Shown: positions 45,939 through 54,326 of the stretch, piece by piece
How the letters are laid out: each line of letters starts with the position of its first letter
How positions within the stretch are numbered: the first letter of the stretch is position 1
Assembly (NCBI RefSeq): GCF_000325705.1
Contig: NC_019904.1
Coordinates: 1,806,001-1,870,000 of the forward strand
Direction of reading: 5' to 3'
DNA length: 64,000 nucleotides
From: Echinicola vietnamensis DSM 17526
GTDB lineage: Bacteria > Bacteroidota > Bacteroidia > Cytophagales > Cyclobacteriaceae
Made by a program: the position numbers and the translations under genes
Notes under the pieces: generated by a model
The model's input: the letters and a program-made list of their open reading frames with translations, nothing else
Databases searched by the model: none
What the model was told of the DNA's origin: nothing

Positions 45939-48503
45939 TTACCTGGCCGAACTACCACTGATGGTCTGACCGAAGAAAATACTATTGTAGAACAGTTTGT
46001 TTGTTCCAAACCAGAAGGCCCTGAAATTTGGATCGTCGACAAAGCCAATGATTTTCCCTCTCCCTTTGGCACTTATCCTTATCATGGCGGTATTTTTCAT
46101 TTGCTCCAGGTTGAATGGATAAACGTATCCACTTGCCAAAGGCTCATCCGTATAGATCAGCGGATTGGCATATGGGTTTTCGGAAGGTAAAAGGAATTGA
46201 TTGCTGTCTCTGAAGGTATACAGTTCTTCATTTTTATATCCATACCCAATCGGGTGTGTGAGATCTAGTTTGACATTAAAGATGGCACCACCTGTCACCT
46301 TCGAGCCATAGTCGTTGGAGAGATTGGCATAACTTTTTTGGACAGTACTGTCTTTCTCGGTTTCACTTTTAAAGGAAAACTCACCCAGTTTATGGTCGTT
46401 CAGCCAGTTGAGGGCGCGACCTCTGGCAATGATGGTCCCGCCGTCACTTACCCATCGCTGCAGGGATTCGGTAGCGGAGTTGCTCAGGGGATGGTAGCTG
46501 CCATTTGGCATAATGATCACATTGTAGCGGTTTAGGTCAGCTCGGGAAACCATGTCCAGTGGCAGCAGGGTGATTGGGATTTCCAATCGTTGGTCCATCA
46601 GGTGCCATATTTCACCTGCTTCGTAGCTGGATACACCGCTATCCACCAATAGGGCTATTTCAGGTTTTTCCAGTACATCGATGCTGGGGGATCCCATATT
46701 GATTCCTCCAGTGTAGCCTGTATTGATAGCATGAACCGTAATTCCTGTCTCACGGGCGACTGCTTGGAGGTCTTCGAAAAAGGCCTGGTCGGAAGCTCCC
46801 GATTGTCCTTTATCCACCAAAATGGTGCCTCTACTAAACTGCAAATCTCCGCTTACTTCGAATGGCTCATGGGTCACGCGCAAATTATAACCAAGGTCCA
46901 TTAAACGGTAAGCGGCCTTAGGGGCATAATATTCTCCCCACTCAAAGGCATAGCCATAAGCTCCTGCAGCTCCAGCAACGTTTCCTTGGGGCATCGTCAA
47001 TCCCTTTTTGACCTCTTCCACATTGGCCAGGTTCATGATTCGGCTGTTGACCGCCATGAATTCCATATCAAAAGCCATCGGCAGGGTCCAAGCGGATACA
47101 TCGTAAAATAAGCTGTCCTGAAATGTAGTTCGGGTTTCAAACATCCCTTTGACCAAACGGTATTGCGGTTGGTTCAGCGGGACGATATAAGCTTTGTTTG
47201 CTTTAAAATCCACCCCATTTACGGTGATGTCTTCTTTAAGGCTGTACAGTTTGATCTGGTGCTGTAAGATCATGTCGGCCAAGTGAAATGTTCGACCATT
47301 ATCGTTGTCCACACCGAAGATATAAGCCTTGTTTGTGTCGGCATCAGCATCGGACTTGGCATCGATATAAAAATCCCGCATATAGCTGTTCAGCTCATTT
47401 CGCATGGCAATGGCTGCTTCAAAGGAAGAAAGTGACGCGGTAAACTGGTTGCGGATGGTGAAGGCAAAGCTCAGTGGGCCGTTTACACTTTCCTGCAAGT
47501 GACCACGGGAAGATGCCTGCTCAAAAAGGATCCCGATTTGTCCTTGGACATCTGGATAGGTAGAGCCTTTTCCGTAATAGAAGTCGTCATAGCTTTCTTG
47601 GGTAAAATATAAGGAACCAATTTCATCCAAGTATTTGGCATGATACTGGGCAATTTTTTCAGTCAATTCAAAATTTTTCGTAGGTGTTAGCGGGTGATTT
47701 CTGCTTGGGATGCCCGGTTGGAAGAAGAACGTGCTGTTGGTGCCCATTTCATGGAAATCCAAGACCATATTTGGCTTCCACTCCTGGATTTTAGTAATCC
47801 TGCTGCGGGATTCGGGATGCTGTACTGGCAGCCAGTCCCTGTTCAGGTCAAACCAATAGTGGTTGGTACGGCCGCGGGGCCAAGCTTCGTTAAGCTCTCG
47901 GTTGTTGGGGTCACCGTTCATATGGATGCTGCGATTGCTGTTTACCCAGCTTGCAAAGCGATTGATGCCGTCTGGATTGATGCCCGGCTCCATGATGATG
48001 ACAATATTTTTAAGGTCTTCTTCTACTTCATTGGCTGCCGCAAAATGGTATGCTGCCAACAAGGAAGCATTCACTCCACTGGCTTCGTTGCCATGGACAG
48101 AATATCCCATATATACCACGGCAGGCATGTTTTCGATGTCTACCTCTCGGGATTCAGCAGGATTCCGAAGTTGGGAGCGTTGAAATTTCAAGGCGTTTAG
48201 CTTGTTGAGGTTGTCCGGATGGCTGATGGTTAACATCATCAGTGGCCGTTGCTCGTAGGTACGCCCCGTGATTTCCAGTTTTATACGATCTGAAGCTTCG
48301 GCAAGGGCCTTCATGTACATATGCACTTGGTCGTAGCTCACGTGCCATTCCCCAATATTATATCCCAGCACAGATGCTGGTGTGGGGATGTCCGGATTAT
48401 ACGAATAGCCAGGTTTTAGATAATAGTCAAGCGATACATTCTCTTGGGCTAGCCCGTGAAATGCTGCCAGAAAGAGAATAAGTGATAATATTCTTTTCAA
48501 CAT
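45939..48503 (-). CDS. M14 family zinc carboxypeptidase, secreted
   Basis: 854 aa from the ATG at 48503, which opens with signal peptide MLKRILSLILFLAAFHGLAQ; a 71-residue upstream extension is not coding-like. The peptidase domain has the zinc pair in MGYSVHGNEASG (His137, Glu140), EPGINPDGINRF and VLDFHEMGTNSTFFFQPG. The C-terminal half has a glutamine-amidotransferase-like fold (ALLVDSGVSSYEAGEIWHLMD, IIMPNGSYHP), an arrangement typical of the large M14 proteins of Bacteroidota. It probably trims peptides outside the cytoplasm. It has its own strong terminator. Confidence 0.9.
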   Translation of the reverse strand: MLKRILSLILFLAAFHGLAQENVSLDYYLKPGYSYNPDIPTPASVLGYNIGEWHVSYDQVHMYMKALAEASDRIKLEITGRTYEQRPLMMLTISHPDNLNKLNALKFQRSQLRNPAESREVDIENMPAVVYMGYSVHGNEASGVNASLLAAYHFAAANEVEEDLKNIVIIMEPGINPDGINRFASWVNSNRSIHMNGDPNNRELNEAWPRGRTNHYWFDLNRDWLPVQHPESRSRITKIQEWKPNMVLDFHEMGTNSTFFFQPGIPSRNHPLTPTKNFELTEKIAQYHAKYLDEIGSLYFTQESYDDFYYGKGSTYPDVQGQIGILFEQASSRGHLQESVNGPLSFAFTIRNQFTASLSSFEAAIAMRNELNSYMRDFYIDAKSDADADTNKAYIFGVDNDNGRTFHLADMILQHQIKLYSLKEDITVNGVDFKANKAYIVPLNQPQYRLVKGMFETRTTFQDSLFYDVSAWTLPMAFDMEFMAVNSRIMNLANVEEVKKGLTMPQGNVAGAAGAYGYAFEWGEYYAPKAAYRLMDLGYNLRVTHEPFEVSGDLQFSRGTILVDKGQSGASDQAFFEDLQAVARETGITVHAINTGYTGGINMGSPSIDVLEKPEIALLVDSGVSSYEAGEIWHLMDQRLEIPITLLPLDMVSRADLNRYNVIIMPNGSYHPLSNSATESLQRWVSDGGTIIARGRALNWLNDHKLGEFSFKSETEKDSTVQKSYANLSNDYGSKVTGGAIFNVKLDLTHPIGYGYKNEELYTFRDSNQFLLPSENPYANPLIYTDEPLASGYVYPFNLEQMKNTAMIRISAKGRGKIIGFVDDPNFRAFWFGTNKLFYNSIFFGQTISGSSAR

Positions 48504-48641
48504 CTTATTTCGTTTAAAGGATTTTATTTTATCATTATCCAAAGCTGCACAATATTTCTTAAAAAAATTAAGTAAATTAATTCTGAAGGTAAAATAAACT
48601 GATCGAATAGTATTTTTTATCCATCGAAAACGGAAAGGAAC

Positions 48642-48818
48642 ATGGGAAAGCTTGGCATCATCGGTACCATTATCTACATTTTGACGATCGTAGATGTGGT
48701 CAGAAGTAAATTTCACACTGATACAGATAAAGTGATCTGGGTACTGATCGTGATACTGCTTCCCTTAGTGGGAAGTATTTTATGGTTTTTGATCGGTAGG
48801 GGGAAGGCGGTGCTTTAA
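48642..48818 (+). CDS. 58-aa PLDc_N domain membrane protein
   Basis: The frame starts at ATG 48642 after AAAGGA and ends with TAA at 48816-48818. The protein begins MGKLGIIGTIIYILTIVDVV and continues with DKVIWVLIVILLPLVGSILWFLIGRG. The pattern of two helices with W..l....P..G..l.. is that of the phospholipase D N-terminal (PLDc_N) small membrane proteins. The last four bases overlap the end of the converging epimerase gene. Function unknown. Confidence 0.85.
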   Translation: MGKLGIIGTIIYILTIVDVVRSKFHTDTDKVIWVLIVILLPLVGSILWFLIGRGKAVL

Positions 48819-49711
48819 TTTCCGAAGAGGTCTTTTAAGGCATGGTCAAGGGATGAATAGCGGAAACTATAGCCCCCACTGATGATTTTATCGCAGGAAA
48901 TTTTATTGCCTCCCAGGATCATTTCTGCCATTTCTCCCAGTACAAGTTTAAGCAAAAAGCCTGGAACAGGAATGTTCACAAAAGGCTTTCCTTTGGCAGC
49001 GGCAGCTTTTCTAGTGAGTTCGCGATTGGTCACGGGCTGCGGGGCGACGGCGTTGTAGTATCCCGATATGTTATCAGCCTCTAGGGCATACACGTACATT
49101 TCGACCAAGTCCGTAAGGTGGATCCAGCTCATGTATTGTTCCCCGCTTCCAAGTGGTGCGGCAATGGGGGGTTGAAGCATTTGGGGCAGGGCGCCTCCTT
49201 TTTGGGAGAGGACTACTCCAGTACGGAAGGCCACGGTCCTGATGCCTAGTCCCTCAAATTGGAAGGCTGATTTTTCCCATGCTTCCACTACCAAGGAGAG
49301 GAAATCATCGCCCATTTTGCTTTCTTCATTGAGCCATGTTTCCCCATTGTCCAAGCCGTAATAATTGGCTCCGCTGGCCGAGATAAAAGTGCTGGGTTTG
49401 TTTTCCAAGAGCCTTACTTGATCAAAAAGCAGCTTCGTAGACTGGGTACGACTTTCCAGAATCAGTTTTTTGCGCGAGGCGGTCCACCTTTTTTCCGCTA
49501 CCCCTGCACCAGCCAGGTGAATGATGGCGTCAGCCCATTCCAATGCTTGAGTATCCAAGTGGCCTTTTTGGATGTCCCATGCAAAACTCTTTTGGGTTTG
49601 CTTTTCTGGGTTCCGGCTAAGCCAAGCGACGGCATAACCCTTCGCTTCCAGTGCCTTGGTAAGTGCTTGCCCTATCAGGCCAGATCCCCCGGTAATCAGA
49701 ATGTTGTTCAT
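48815..49711 (-). CDS. TIGR01777 family SDR epimerase
   Basis: 298 aa (an adjacent ATG at 49714 adds one residue). The extended SDR domain begins NNILITGGSGLIGQAL and includes WADAIIHLAGAGVAEKRWT and FISASGANYYG, with Tyr in the expected place. The C-terminal 60 residues (KPFVNIPVPGFLLKLVLGEMAEMILGGNKISCDK) are the DUF1731 tail specific to TIGR01777 proteins (YfcH/SulA-like). The substrate is unknown. It ends inside the last codons of the small PLDc_N gene. Confidence 0.93.
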   Translation of the reverse strand: MNNILITGGSGLIGQALTKALEAKGYAVAWLSRNPEKQTQKSFAWDIQKGHLDTQALEWADAIIHLAGAGVAEKRWTASRKKLILESRTQSTKLLFDQVRLLENKPSTFISASGANYYGLDNGETWLNEESKMGDDFLSLVVEAWEKSAFQFEGLGIRTVAFRTGVVLSQKGGALPQMLQPPIAAPLGSGEQYMSWIHLTDLVEMYVYALEADNISGYYNAVAPQPVTNRELTRKAAAAKGKPFVNIPVPGFLLKLVLGEMAEMILGGNKISCDKIISGGYSFRYSSLDHALKDLFGN

Positions 49712-49855
49712 CATGGCTTTTTATTCATTAACTCAATCTTTCGGAATAAGTTAAGAAAAAGCCTATATTTGTCCTAGTATCATGCAAAAACCAAGCTGAA
49801 GGAGCATCTGGTGAGTTTTTTGATGTTATCCCATAAGTGGCTGGTGATGGTACAA

Positions 49856-49910
49856 GGTGATGGGGTGCCACCTATAACCGCTCTGATTTTTCAGCGCTGA
49901 TGACTCCTGC
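49856..49910 (+). ncRNA. Fluoride riboswitch (crcB motif)
   Basis: GGTGATGGGGTGCCACC is followed by TATAACCGC, a short hairpin CTGA-TTTT-TCAG and GCTGATGACTCCTGC. These are the conserved blocks of the crcB RNA: GGNGATG, AACCGC and GCTGATGA. The P1 stem GGTG/CACC is present, and the pseudoknot pairs GGGGT (loop, 49862-49866 region) with ACTCC (49902-49906). It lies directly before a CLC gene, a standard fluoride-responsive target. The ATG at 49900 is part of the aptamer (GCTGATGA) and should not be taken as the start codon. Confidence 0.93.
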
Positions 49911-49947
49911 TTCGACTAGTTTACCATTGAAAAAAACAGCGATACCT

Positions 49948-51249
49948 ATGTTGGAGAAGGCGCGTGATTTGATTCATGTTAAAAGATTCTTTACCAAAGA
50001 ATTTGTTCCCAGTATACAGTATACCATAAAGTGGCTGGTGCTGGCCATTTTTATTGGCCTGCTGGTCGGAACAGCCTCCGCTTTCTTTTTGTTTGGGCTG
50101 GAGTGGGCGACGTTGTTCCGGGAAGAGCATGTATACATGATCGCGTTGTTACCCGTAGGTGGCTTTGCTATAGGGTGGGTTTATCATAAATATGGGCAAT
50201 CCGTAGTAAAGGGCAATAATCAGCTTTTGGAGGAATTTTACAATCCCTTGACCCCAATACCGCTCAGGATGGCTCCATTAGTCGTTTTTGGGACCATCGC
50301 TACGCATCTTTTTGGAGGTTCTGCAGGCCGGGAGGGCACTGCCGTGCAAATGGGCGGCGCCATTGCCGACCGATTTACCAAATGGTTTAAGCTTGATGCC
50401 ATTGACAGAAAGGCCATCATTACCCTTGGGGTGGCAGCTGGTTTTGCATCTGTTTTTGGGACTCCTTTGGCCGGCGCGATCTTCGCCTTGGAGTGGCTGA
50501 TTGTCGGGAGGGTCCGGTATGAAGCGATTTTGCCGGCGTTCCTTGGGGCTTATGTGGCGGATTATGCTTGTGCTGATTTTTGGCATGCGCACCACACGCC
50601 GTACGAGATTCCTTTTATCCCCTCCTTGACGTTGTTAAATATACTTTGGATTATCCCGGCAGGAATTTGTTTTGGCTTGGCGGCCAGGCTGTTTTCAAAA
50701 GCCACGCAGTTTTTTGGAGCGGCATTTAAAACCTCCGTGCGGTATCCGCCCCTTCGACCGGTAATAGGAGGTGCCATGGTGGCGGTCTTGGTGTTTATGA
50801 TCGGTACCACAAAATACATTGGTTTGGGGGTACCCACCATTGAGGAGGCGTTTAATGCTCCCTTGCCTTGGTACGATTTTCTTGCCAAAACCGGCTTTAC
50901 CTCTTTGACCTTGGGCGCAGGATTTAAAGGTGGTGAGGTGACCCCGCTTTTTTATATTGGTGCCACACTCGGAAATATGCTTTCGGGAGTGATTCCGCTT
51001 CCTATGGCGTTACTGGCCGGCATGGGGTTCGTGGCGGTTTTCTCTGGCGCTACCAATACCCCGCTTTCGTGTACCCTGATGGGCATTGAGCTTTTTGGTG
51101 CTGAATCTGGCGTGTATGTCGGCTTGGCGTGTGTATTGGCCTACCTGTTCAGTGGGCATTCAGGGATTTATGGCTCACAAGTAATTGGCTCTCCAAAACA
51201 CATCTCGTTGGATCAAAACAAGGGGAAAAGCTTGGGGAAATTGGATTGA
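49948..51249 (+). CDS. CLC-type fluoride/proton antiporter (CLC-F)
   Basis: 433 aa from ATG 49948. A longer frame begins at 49900, but that ATG belongs to the riboswitch aptamer. About ten or more transmembrane helices with the CLC signatures: GGSAGREGTAVQMGG (Glu129 as the gating Glu in GREGT), a re-entrant ITLGVAAGFASVFGTPLAGAIFALEW and FGAESGVYVGLACVLAYLFSG. The GREGT form in place of GREGP is reported for the CLC-F clade that exports fluoride by proton exchange. A fluoride riboswitch in front independently supports this. Databases often label such genes 'chloride channel'. It protects the cell from cytoplasmic fluoride. Confidence 0.9.
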   Translation: MLEKARDLIHVKRFFTKEFVPSIQYTIKWLVLAIFIGLLVGTASAFFLFGLEWATLFREEHVYMIALLPVGGFAIGWVYHKYGQSVVKGNNQLLEEFYNPLTPIPLRMAPLVVFGTIATHLFGGSAGREGTAVQMGGAIADRFTKWFKLDAIDRKAIITLGVAAGFASVFGTPLAGAIFALEWLIVGRVRYEAILPAFLGAYVADYACADFWHAHHTPYEIPFIPSLTLLNILWIIPAGICFGLAARLFSKATQFFGAAFKTSVRYPPLRPVIGGAMVAVLVFMIGTTKYIGLGVPTIEEAFNAPLPWYDFLAKTGFTSLTLGAGFKGGEVTPLFYIGATLGNMLSGVIPLPMALLAGMGFVAVFSGATNTPLSCTLMGIELFGAESGVYVGLACVLAYLFSGHSGIYGSQVIGSPKHISLDQNKGKSLGKLD

Positions 51250-51733
51250 TTTAAAAGCTAAACACATTCCTTGCCACCGTTGGGCTCTATTTGGTTAGAG
51301 ATGAATGCAGATAAACACAGATGCAATTCTTACACCATCTGTGTTCGTCCATTTTGTCTGTGGCTAACTTAAATGTTTTTCATGGGCCTTGTCTTGGCAA
51401 CGATGATGGCATCCTGCTTAGTAATCATGCTATCAGTGTATCCACTCTCATCTGCGAGAACCCTTTCCGTGATGCCCCTCTGCGTCACCACCATCTCTGC
51501 ATCATCCAGCCAATAGTTAAAATGCCCTCTATTTGGGAAATCTCTCTGAAAATAGGTTTGACCCAAAAGAGAAACCGTTTGTCCAGTGGCAAAACAACGG
51601 CTAAGTAAACTTGCCACAACTACCCGAAGGCACCAACTGCATGCTTTGCCTGCACTGAAGGAATGTATGATGTTTCATTGCCTTGGCCCCTTGGTGGAGT
51701 ATTATTGTTCTGCTAGCACTATCGCTTGAACCC
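51250..51733. repeat. Gap with a diverged relative of the 290-bp repeat
   Basis: 484 bp between converging genes. At about 51271-51362, TTGCCACCGTTGGGCTCTATTTGG, then GATGAATGCAGATAAACACAGATG and CTGTGTTCGTCCATTTTG recall the head of the 17.5-kb repeat (CCACCTTTGGTTGCTATTTGG, GATGAACGCTGATA). An 82-codon frame at 51369-51617 shows no recognisable features. Confidence 0.5.
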
Positions 51734-52789
51734 TTAAAGCGATCCCCTGTCGATAAAGCTAAAGATGTTTGGTACGACCTCTTGTTTGTGCTTTTTGATC
51801 ATGTATGCTGCGGATTCTCCCATCAGTTCAAAGTCCGTGCTGATCACCGTAATATCAAAGAGTTCTTTTAGCGGGGTGTCATTGTAAGAGACCACTCCGA
51901 TGTCTTTTCCGATCTGATACTTCATGTCCCGCGTTTGCTTCACCAAGCTTACCAAATCATTTTCATCGATGACGATGTAGGCATCCTTCTTTTGAAGCTC
52001 CATGTCAGGGTAGATCTTATCGAGGACTTCTGCGTCAAAATGATAGGTGTTGCAGAAGTTTAAAAAGCCCTGTTTGATTTCTTTGGGATAGGGATAGATG
52101 GGGTTATTTGGAAAGGCTAAGATCAGTTTGTCGTATTTTTTCAACTGGTCCTTAGCTTCTTCCAAGGCCCGGTAAATGTCCATTTTGAAATCTTGGTAGA
52201 TGCAGGCGATATTATCCCCCATTTCTGGCAAATAGTTGTCCATGATCACCAGCCTCCCCTTAGGGATTTTCTTTAAGCAAGAAATGACTTCTTTGTCATA
52301 ATTGGTGTGACCCGATTTTTGATCCTTAAAATGAGGCATGATGACAAAGTTATCATAAGCCCCCATGTTCTCCTCTAGGATATTGATCAGAAGCTGGGGA
52401 TCGCAATGATAAACCCTAAGGTCTACCTGATTGTCAGAGCCCATGCTGTTTACAAAAGTATTATAAATCTCCAGCTTATAATTGCTCAGTTTATTGAGAA
52501 TGAAAAGTATTCTGCTATTGGAACTGTTTACGGCTTTGTTGACATAGAAACCCTTAGATACCACCGAGGTGATGATTTTCTTTTCCCTTAGCAGATTATA
52601 AGCCCTCACAACGGTGTCCCTGCTCAAGTAATACTCTTCTGAAATATCATTGATGGAAGGTAATTTTTCGCCAACTTTTAGATAACCGTTTTCAATGTTC
52701 TTAATGATGGAGTCGACGATTTGCTGGTACTTTGGAATCCTGGACTTGCTGTCGATCTGTAAAAGAAGTCCTTCTGCTACTAATGTCAT
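51734..52789 (-). CDS. GntR-HTH / LacI-like ligand-binding regulator, copy 1
   Basis: 351 aa. The N-terminal GntR winged helix is RIPKYQQIVDSIIKNIENGYLKVGEKLPSIN, then ISEEYYLSRDTVVRAYNLLREKKII with the wing SKGFYV. The remaining 260 residues are a periplasmic-binding-protein-like sensor as in LacI proteins, with VVSYNDTPLKELF and ISTDFELMGESAAYMI near the end. This combination is common in Bacteroidota sugar loci. A paralogue lies 3 kb away, beyond the esterase and permease genes. The palindrome at 52935-52952 upstream could be its operator. The effector may be L-rhamnose or a related sugar (inference). Confidence 0.88.
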   Translation of the reverse strand: MTLVAEGLLLQIDSKSRIPKYQQIVDSIIKNIENGYLKVGEKLPSINDISEEYYLSRDTVVRAYNLLREKKIITSVVSKGFYVNKAVNSSNSRILFILNKLSNYKLEIYNTFVNSMGSDNQVDLRVYHCDPQLLINILEENMGAYDNFVIMPHFKDQKSGHTNYDKEVISCLKKIPKGRLVIMDNYLPEMGDNIACIYQDFKMDIYRALEEAKDQLKKYDKLILAFPNNPIYPYPKEIKQGFLNFCNTYHFDAEVLDKIYPDMELQKKDAYIVIDENDLVSLVKQTRDMKYQIGKDIGVVSYNDTPLKELFDITVISTDFELMGESAAYMIKKHKQEVVPNIFSFIDRGSL

Positions 52790-52934
52790 AACGCTTTCGA
52801 GTTGGTTAATACTAAGGGTTTAATTGCTGTAAACGTATGGCTTTTCCACTGGAAAAAACCAAAGGTACAATCGGGTCAATTAATCTTATGCTTAGGGTTA
52901 ACAACTCTTTCCGCGAAACTATCGGAAAAATTGA

Positions 52935-52952
52935 TTGGTGTGCGCCAACCAA
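52935..52952. promoter_or_regulatory. Candidate operator palindrome
   Basis: TTGGTGTGCGCCAACCAA is symmetric in TTGGT, GCGC and ACCAA, with two mismatched pairs. It is about 145 bp upstream of the start of regulator copy 1. Confidence 0.35.
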
Positions 52953-53045
52953 TTAAAGGCAGCAATGGAGAGTGAATCATCTTTGCCTTTGAGTGCAATA
53001 TAACTATTGCCGTGTAAAGTGCCCAATTTTTGAAAAACTTTTTAC

Positions 53046-53081
53046 AAAAAAAATAGGCGGTTTATTTTATAAAAACCACCT
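53046..53081 (-). terminator. Intrinsic terminator of the esterase gene
   Basis: On the minus strand GGTGGTTT and AAACCGCC form a stem (one G-U pair), followed by TATTTTTTTT. Confidence 0.85.
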
Positions 53082-53164
53082 TCATGATCAAATAGGAGGG
53101 GTGAACTTCATACGTTGGAGTTGACTTGGTGAAATTTTCTAAGGTCAAATTGCGATGATCCGCT

Positions 53165-54082
53165 TTAATCTTTCGTAGGAAAAAGATCGGTGATCCAGCG
53201 ATCACTTAGTTCCAGCCAAGCGGCTGCGTTACCATGCTGTTCATAGTTGCCACGGCCATAGCCATGCCCGCCTTTTTGGAAAAGATGCAGTTCTACTGGA
53301 ATTTCGTATCTGTGAAGTGCTTTGGCATAGCGAATGGAGTTTTCGGCCGGTACCCCACCATCATCCCAAGAGTGCACCAAAAAGGCCGGAGGTGTATCAC
53401 CGTTTACCTGTTTTTCATTGGAGAAATAGTTTTCCCATTCGGTGTTCAGTTTTTCCCCAAGAAGATTTTGTCGAGAACCTTGATGGGTTATGGTGGTGTC
53501 CATGCTGATCACCGGATATACCAAGATGCTGAAATTTGGCTTTGAGCTAGGGACTTTGCCATTGGTTGGGTGGTGGTGAACCGATACTGATGAAGCAAGG
53601 TGTCCTCCTGCCGAAAATCCCAATACACCAATTTTGTCCTCCGCATAACCCCATTTGGAGGCATGTTTTCGTAAAAAGCGCATGCCTTCTTCTGCGTCCA
53701 TTAACGGGACTTCCCAGGATTCGGTAAGCAATTCCTCTTCTGGTAACCGGTATTTCAATACGGCGGCCGTATAGCCCCTTTCACTGTACCATCGCGCTAT
53801 TTGGTGTCCCTCATGCTGGATGGCGATGATCTTATAGCCTCCCCCCGGACAGATGAGAATGGCTTTTCCGTTGGAGTTTTTGTTCTGGGGGCGATAGACC
53901 GTCAGCTGTGGGACGGCGACTTCTGTGATGCGCCCTCCTTCACCGATCCCGTCTTTGGCGAGTAACGTTCTGGTGTTGGGGGCTTCTTTTGAATAAAGGG
54001 AATAGGTTTTTTGCTGGGCAAGTGTCCACAATGGTGCAACGAAAATAAAAGCTGCTACCAAGGTTTTTTTTGAGGAAAACAT
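53165..54082 (-). CDS. Secreted alpha/beta hydrolase, acetyl-xylan-esterase-like
   Basis: 305 aa with signal peptide MFSSKKTLVAAFIFVAPLWTLAQ. KAILICPGGGYKIIAIQHEG is the oxyanion strand, VLGFSAGGHLASS holds the nucleophilic Ser, and HSWDDGGVPAENS and FQKGGHGYGRG carry the acid and His. This is the BD-FAE/esterase-lipase group that removes acetyl groups from plant or algal polysaccharides in Bacteroidota. It lies between two GntR paralogues and beside a GH106 rhamnosidase, so it may deacetylate a rhamnose-containing glycan (inference). It is transcribed apart from the permease unit because a terminator lies between them. Confidence 0.88.
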   Translation of the reverse strand: MFSSKKTLVAAFIFVAPLWTLAQQKTYSLYSKEAPNTRTLLAKDGIGEGGRITEVAVPQLTVYRPQNKNSNGKAILICPGGGYKIIAIQHEGHQIARWYSERGYTAAVLKYRLPEEELLTESWEVPLMDAEEGMRFLRKHASKWGYAEDKIGVLGFSAGGHLASSVSVHHHPTNGKVPSSKPNFSILVYPVISMDTTITHQGSRQNLLGEKLNTEWENYFSNEKQVNGDTPPAFLVHSWDDGGVPAENSIRYAKALHRYEIPVELHLFQKGGHGYGRGNYEQHGNAAAWLELSDRWITDLFPTKD

Positions 54083-54114
54083 GGCAATGGGGTTAGGTCT
54101 TTTGGTCTGTAAGT

Positions 54115-54144
54115 TAAAAAAAAGAGGCCTATGACGAGGCCTCT
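54115..54144 (-). terminator. Terminator overlapping the end of the 61-aa gene
   Basis: AGAGGCCT-ATGACG-AGGCCTCT (54123-54144) with a run of T residues on the minus strand. The stop codon (54129-54131) of the small membrane-protein gene lies inside the hairpin. Confidence 0.9.
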
Positions 54145-54314
54145 TCAGATTTTTTATTCATCCACATTGGGGCAGTGATAAACCAAAGTACCGTGCCTAT
54201 AAACATCAGTGTCTTACATTGGTCGGAGGAAATGATCCCTTGGAATACCAAAAAGGCAGGAATTAGGTTTAAGCCCAGCGCGATGAATGATATTATTTTA
54301 ACGATCGTTTTCAT
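54129..54314 (-). CDS. 61-aa membrane protein, partner of the NCS1 permease
   Basis: Two hydrophobic helices (IISFIALGLNLIPAFLVFQGII and KTLMFIGTVLWFITAPMWM) and a charged C-terminal tail; no signal cleavage site. It lies 12 bp after the permease gene in the same direction and is followed at once by the transcript's terminator, so both genes form one unit. Small accessory subunits occur with other secondary transporters in Bacteria; a role in stability or transport is inference. No known family recognised. Confidence 0.75.
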   Translation of the reverse strand: MKTIVKIISFIALGLNLIPAFLVFQGIISSDQCKTLMFIGTVLWFITAPMWMNKKSEEASS

Positions 54315-54326
54315 GGTTGATTTGGG

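Larger units (their letters stand above)
52790..53164. other. Intergenic region upstream of regulator copy 1
   Basis: 375 bp with CTAAGGGTTTAA near 52812 and CTTAGGGTTAAC near 52891 as related direct pieces, the palindrome at 52935-52952 and the esterase terminator at 53046-53081. No gene is supported. Confidence 0.5.

Noticed and set aside
45819..46190. 123-codon frame over the terminator and end of the M14 gene
   Set aside because: It crosses a strong terminator hairpin and overlaps the peptidase gene.
51369..51617. 82-codon frame in the repeat-like gap after the CLC gene
   Set aside because: No domain, lies next to repeat-derived sequence, and no homologue was recognised.
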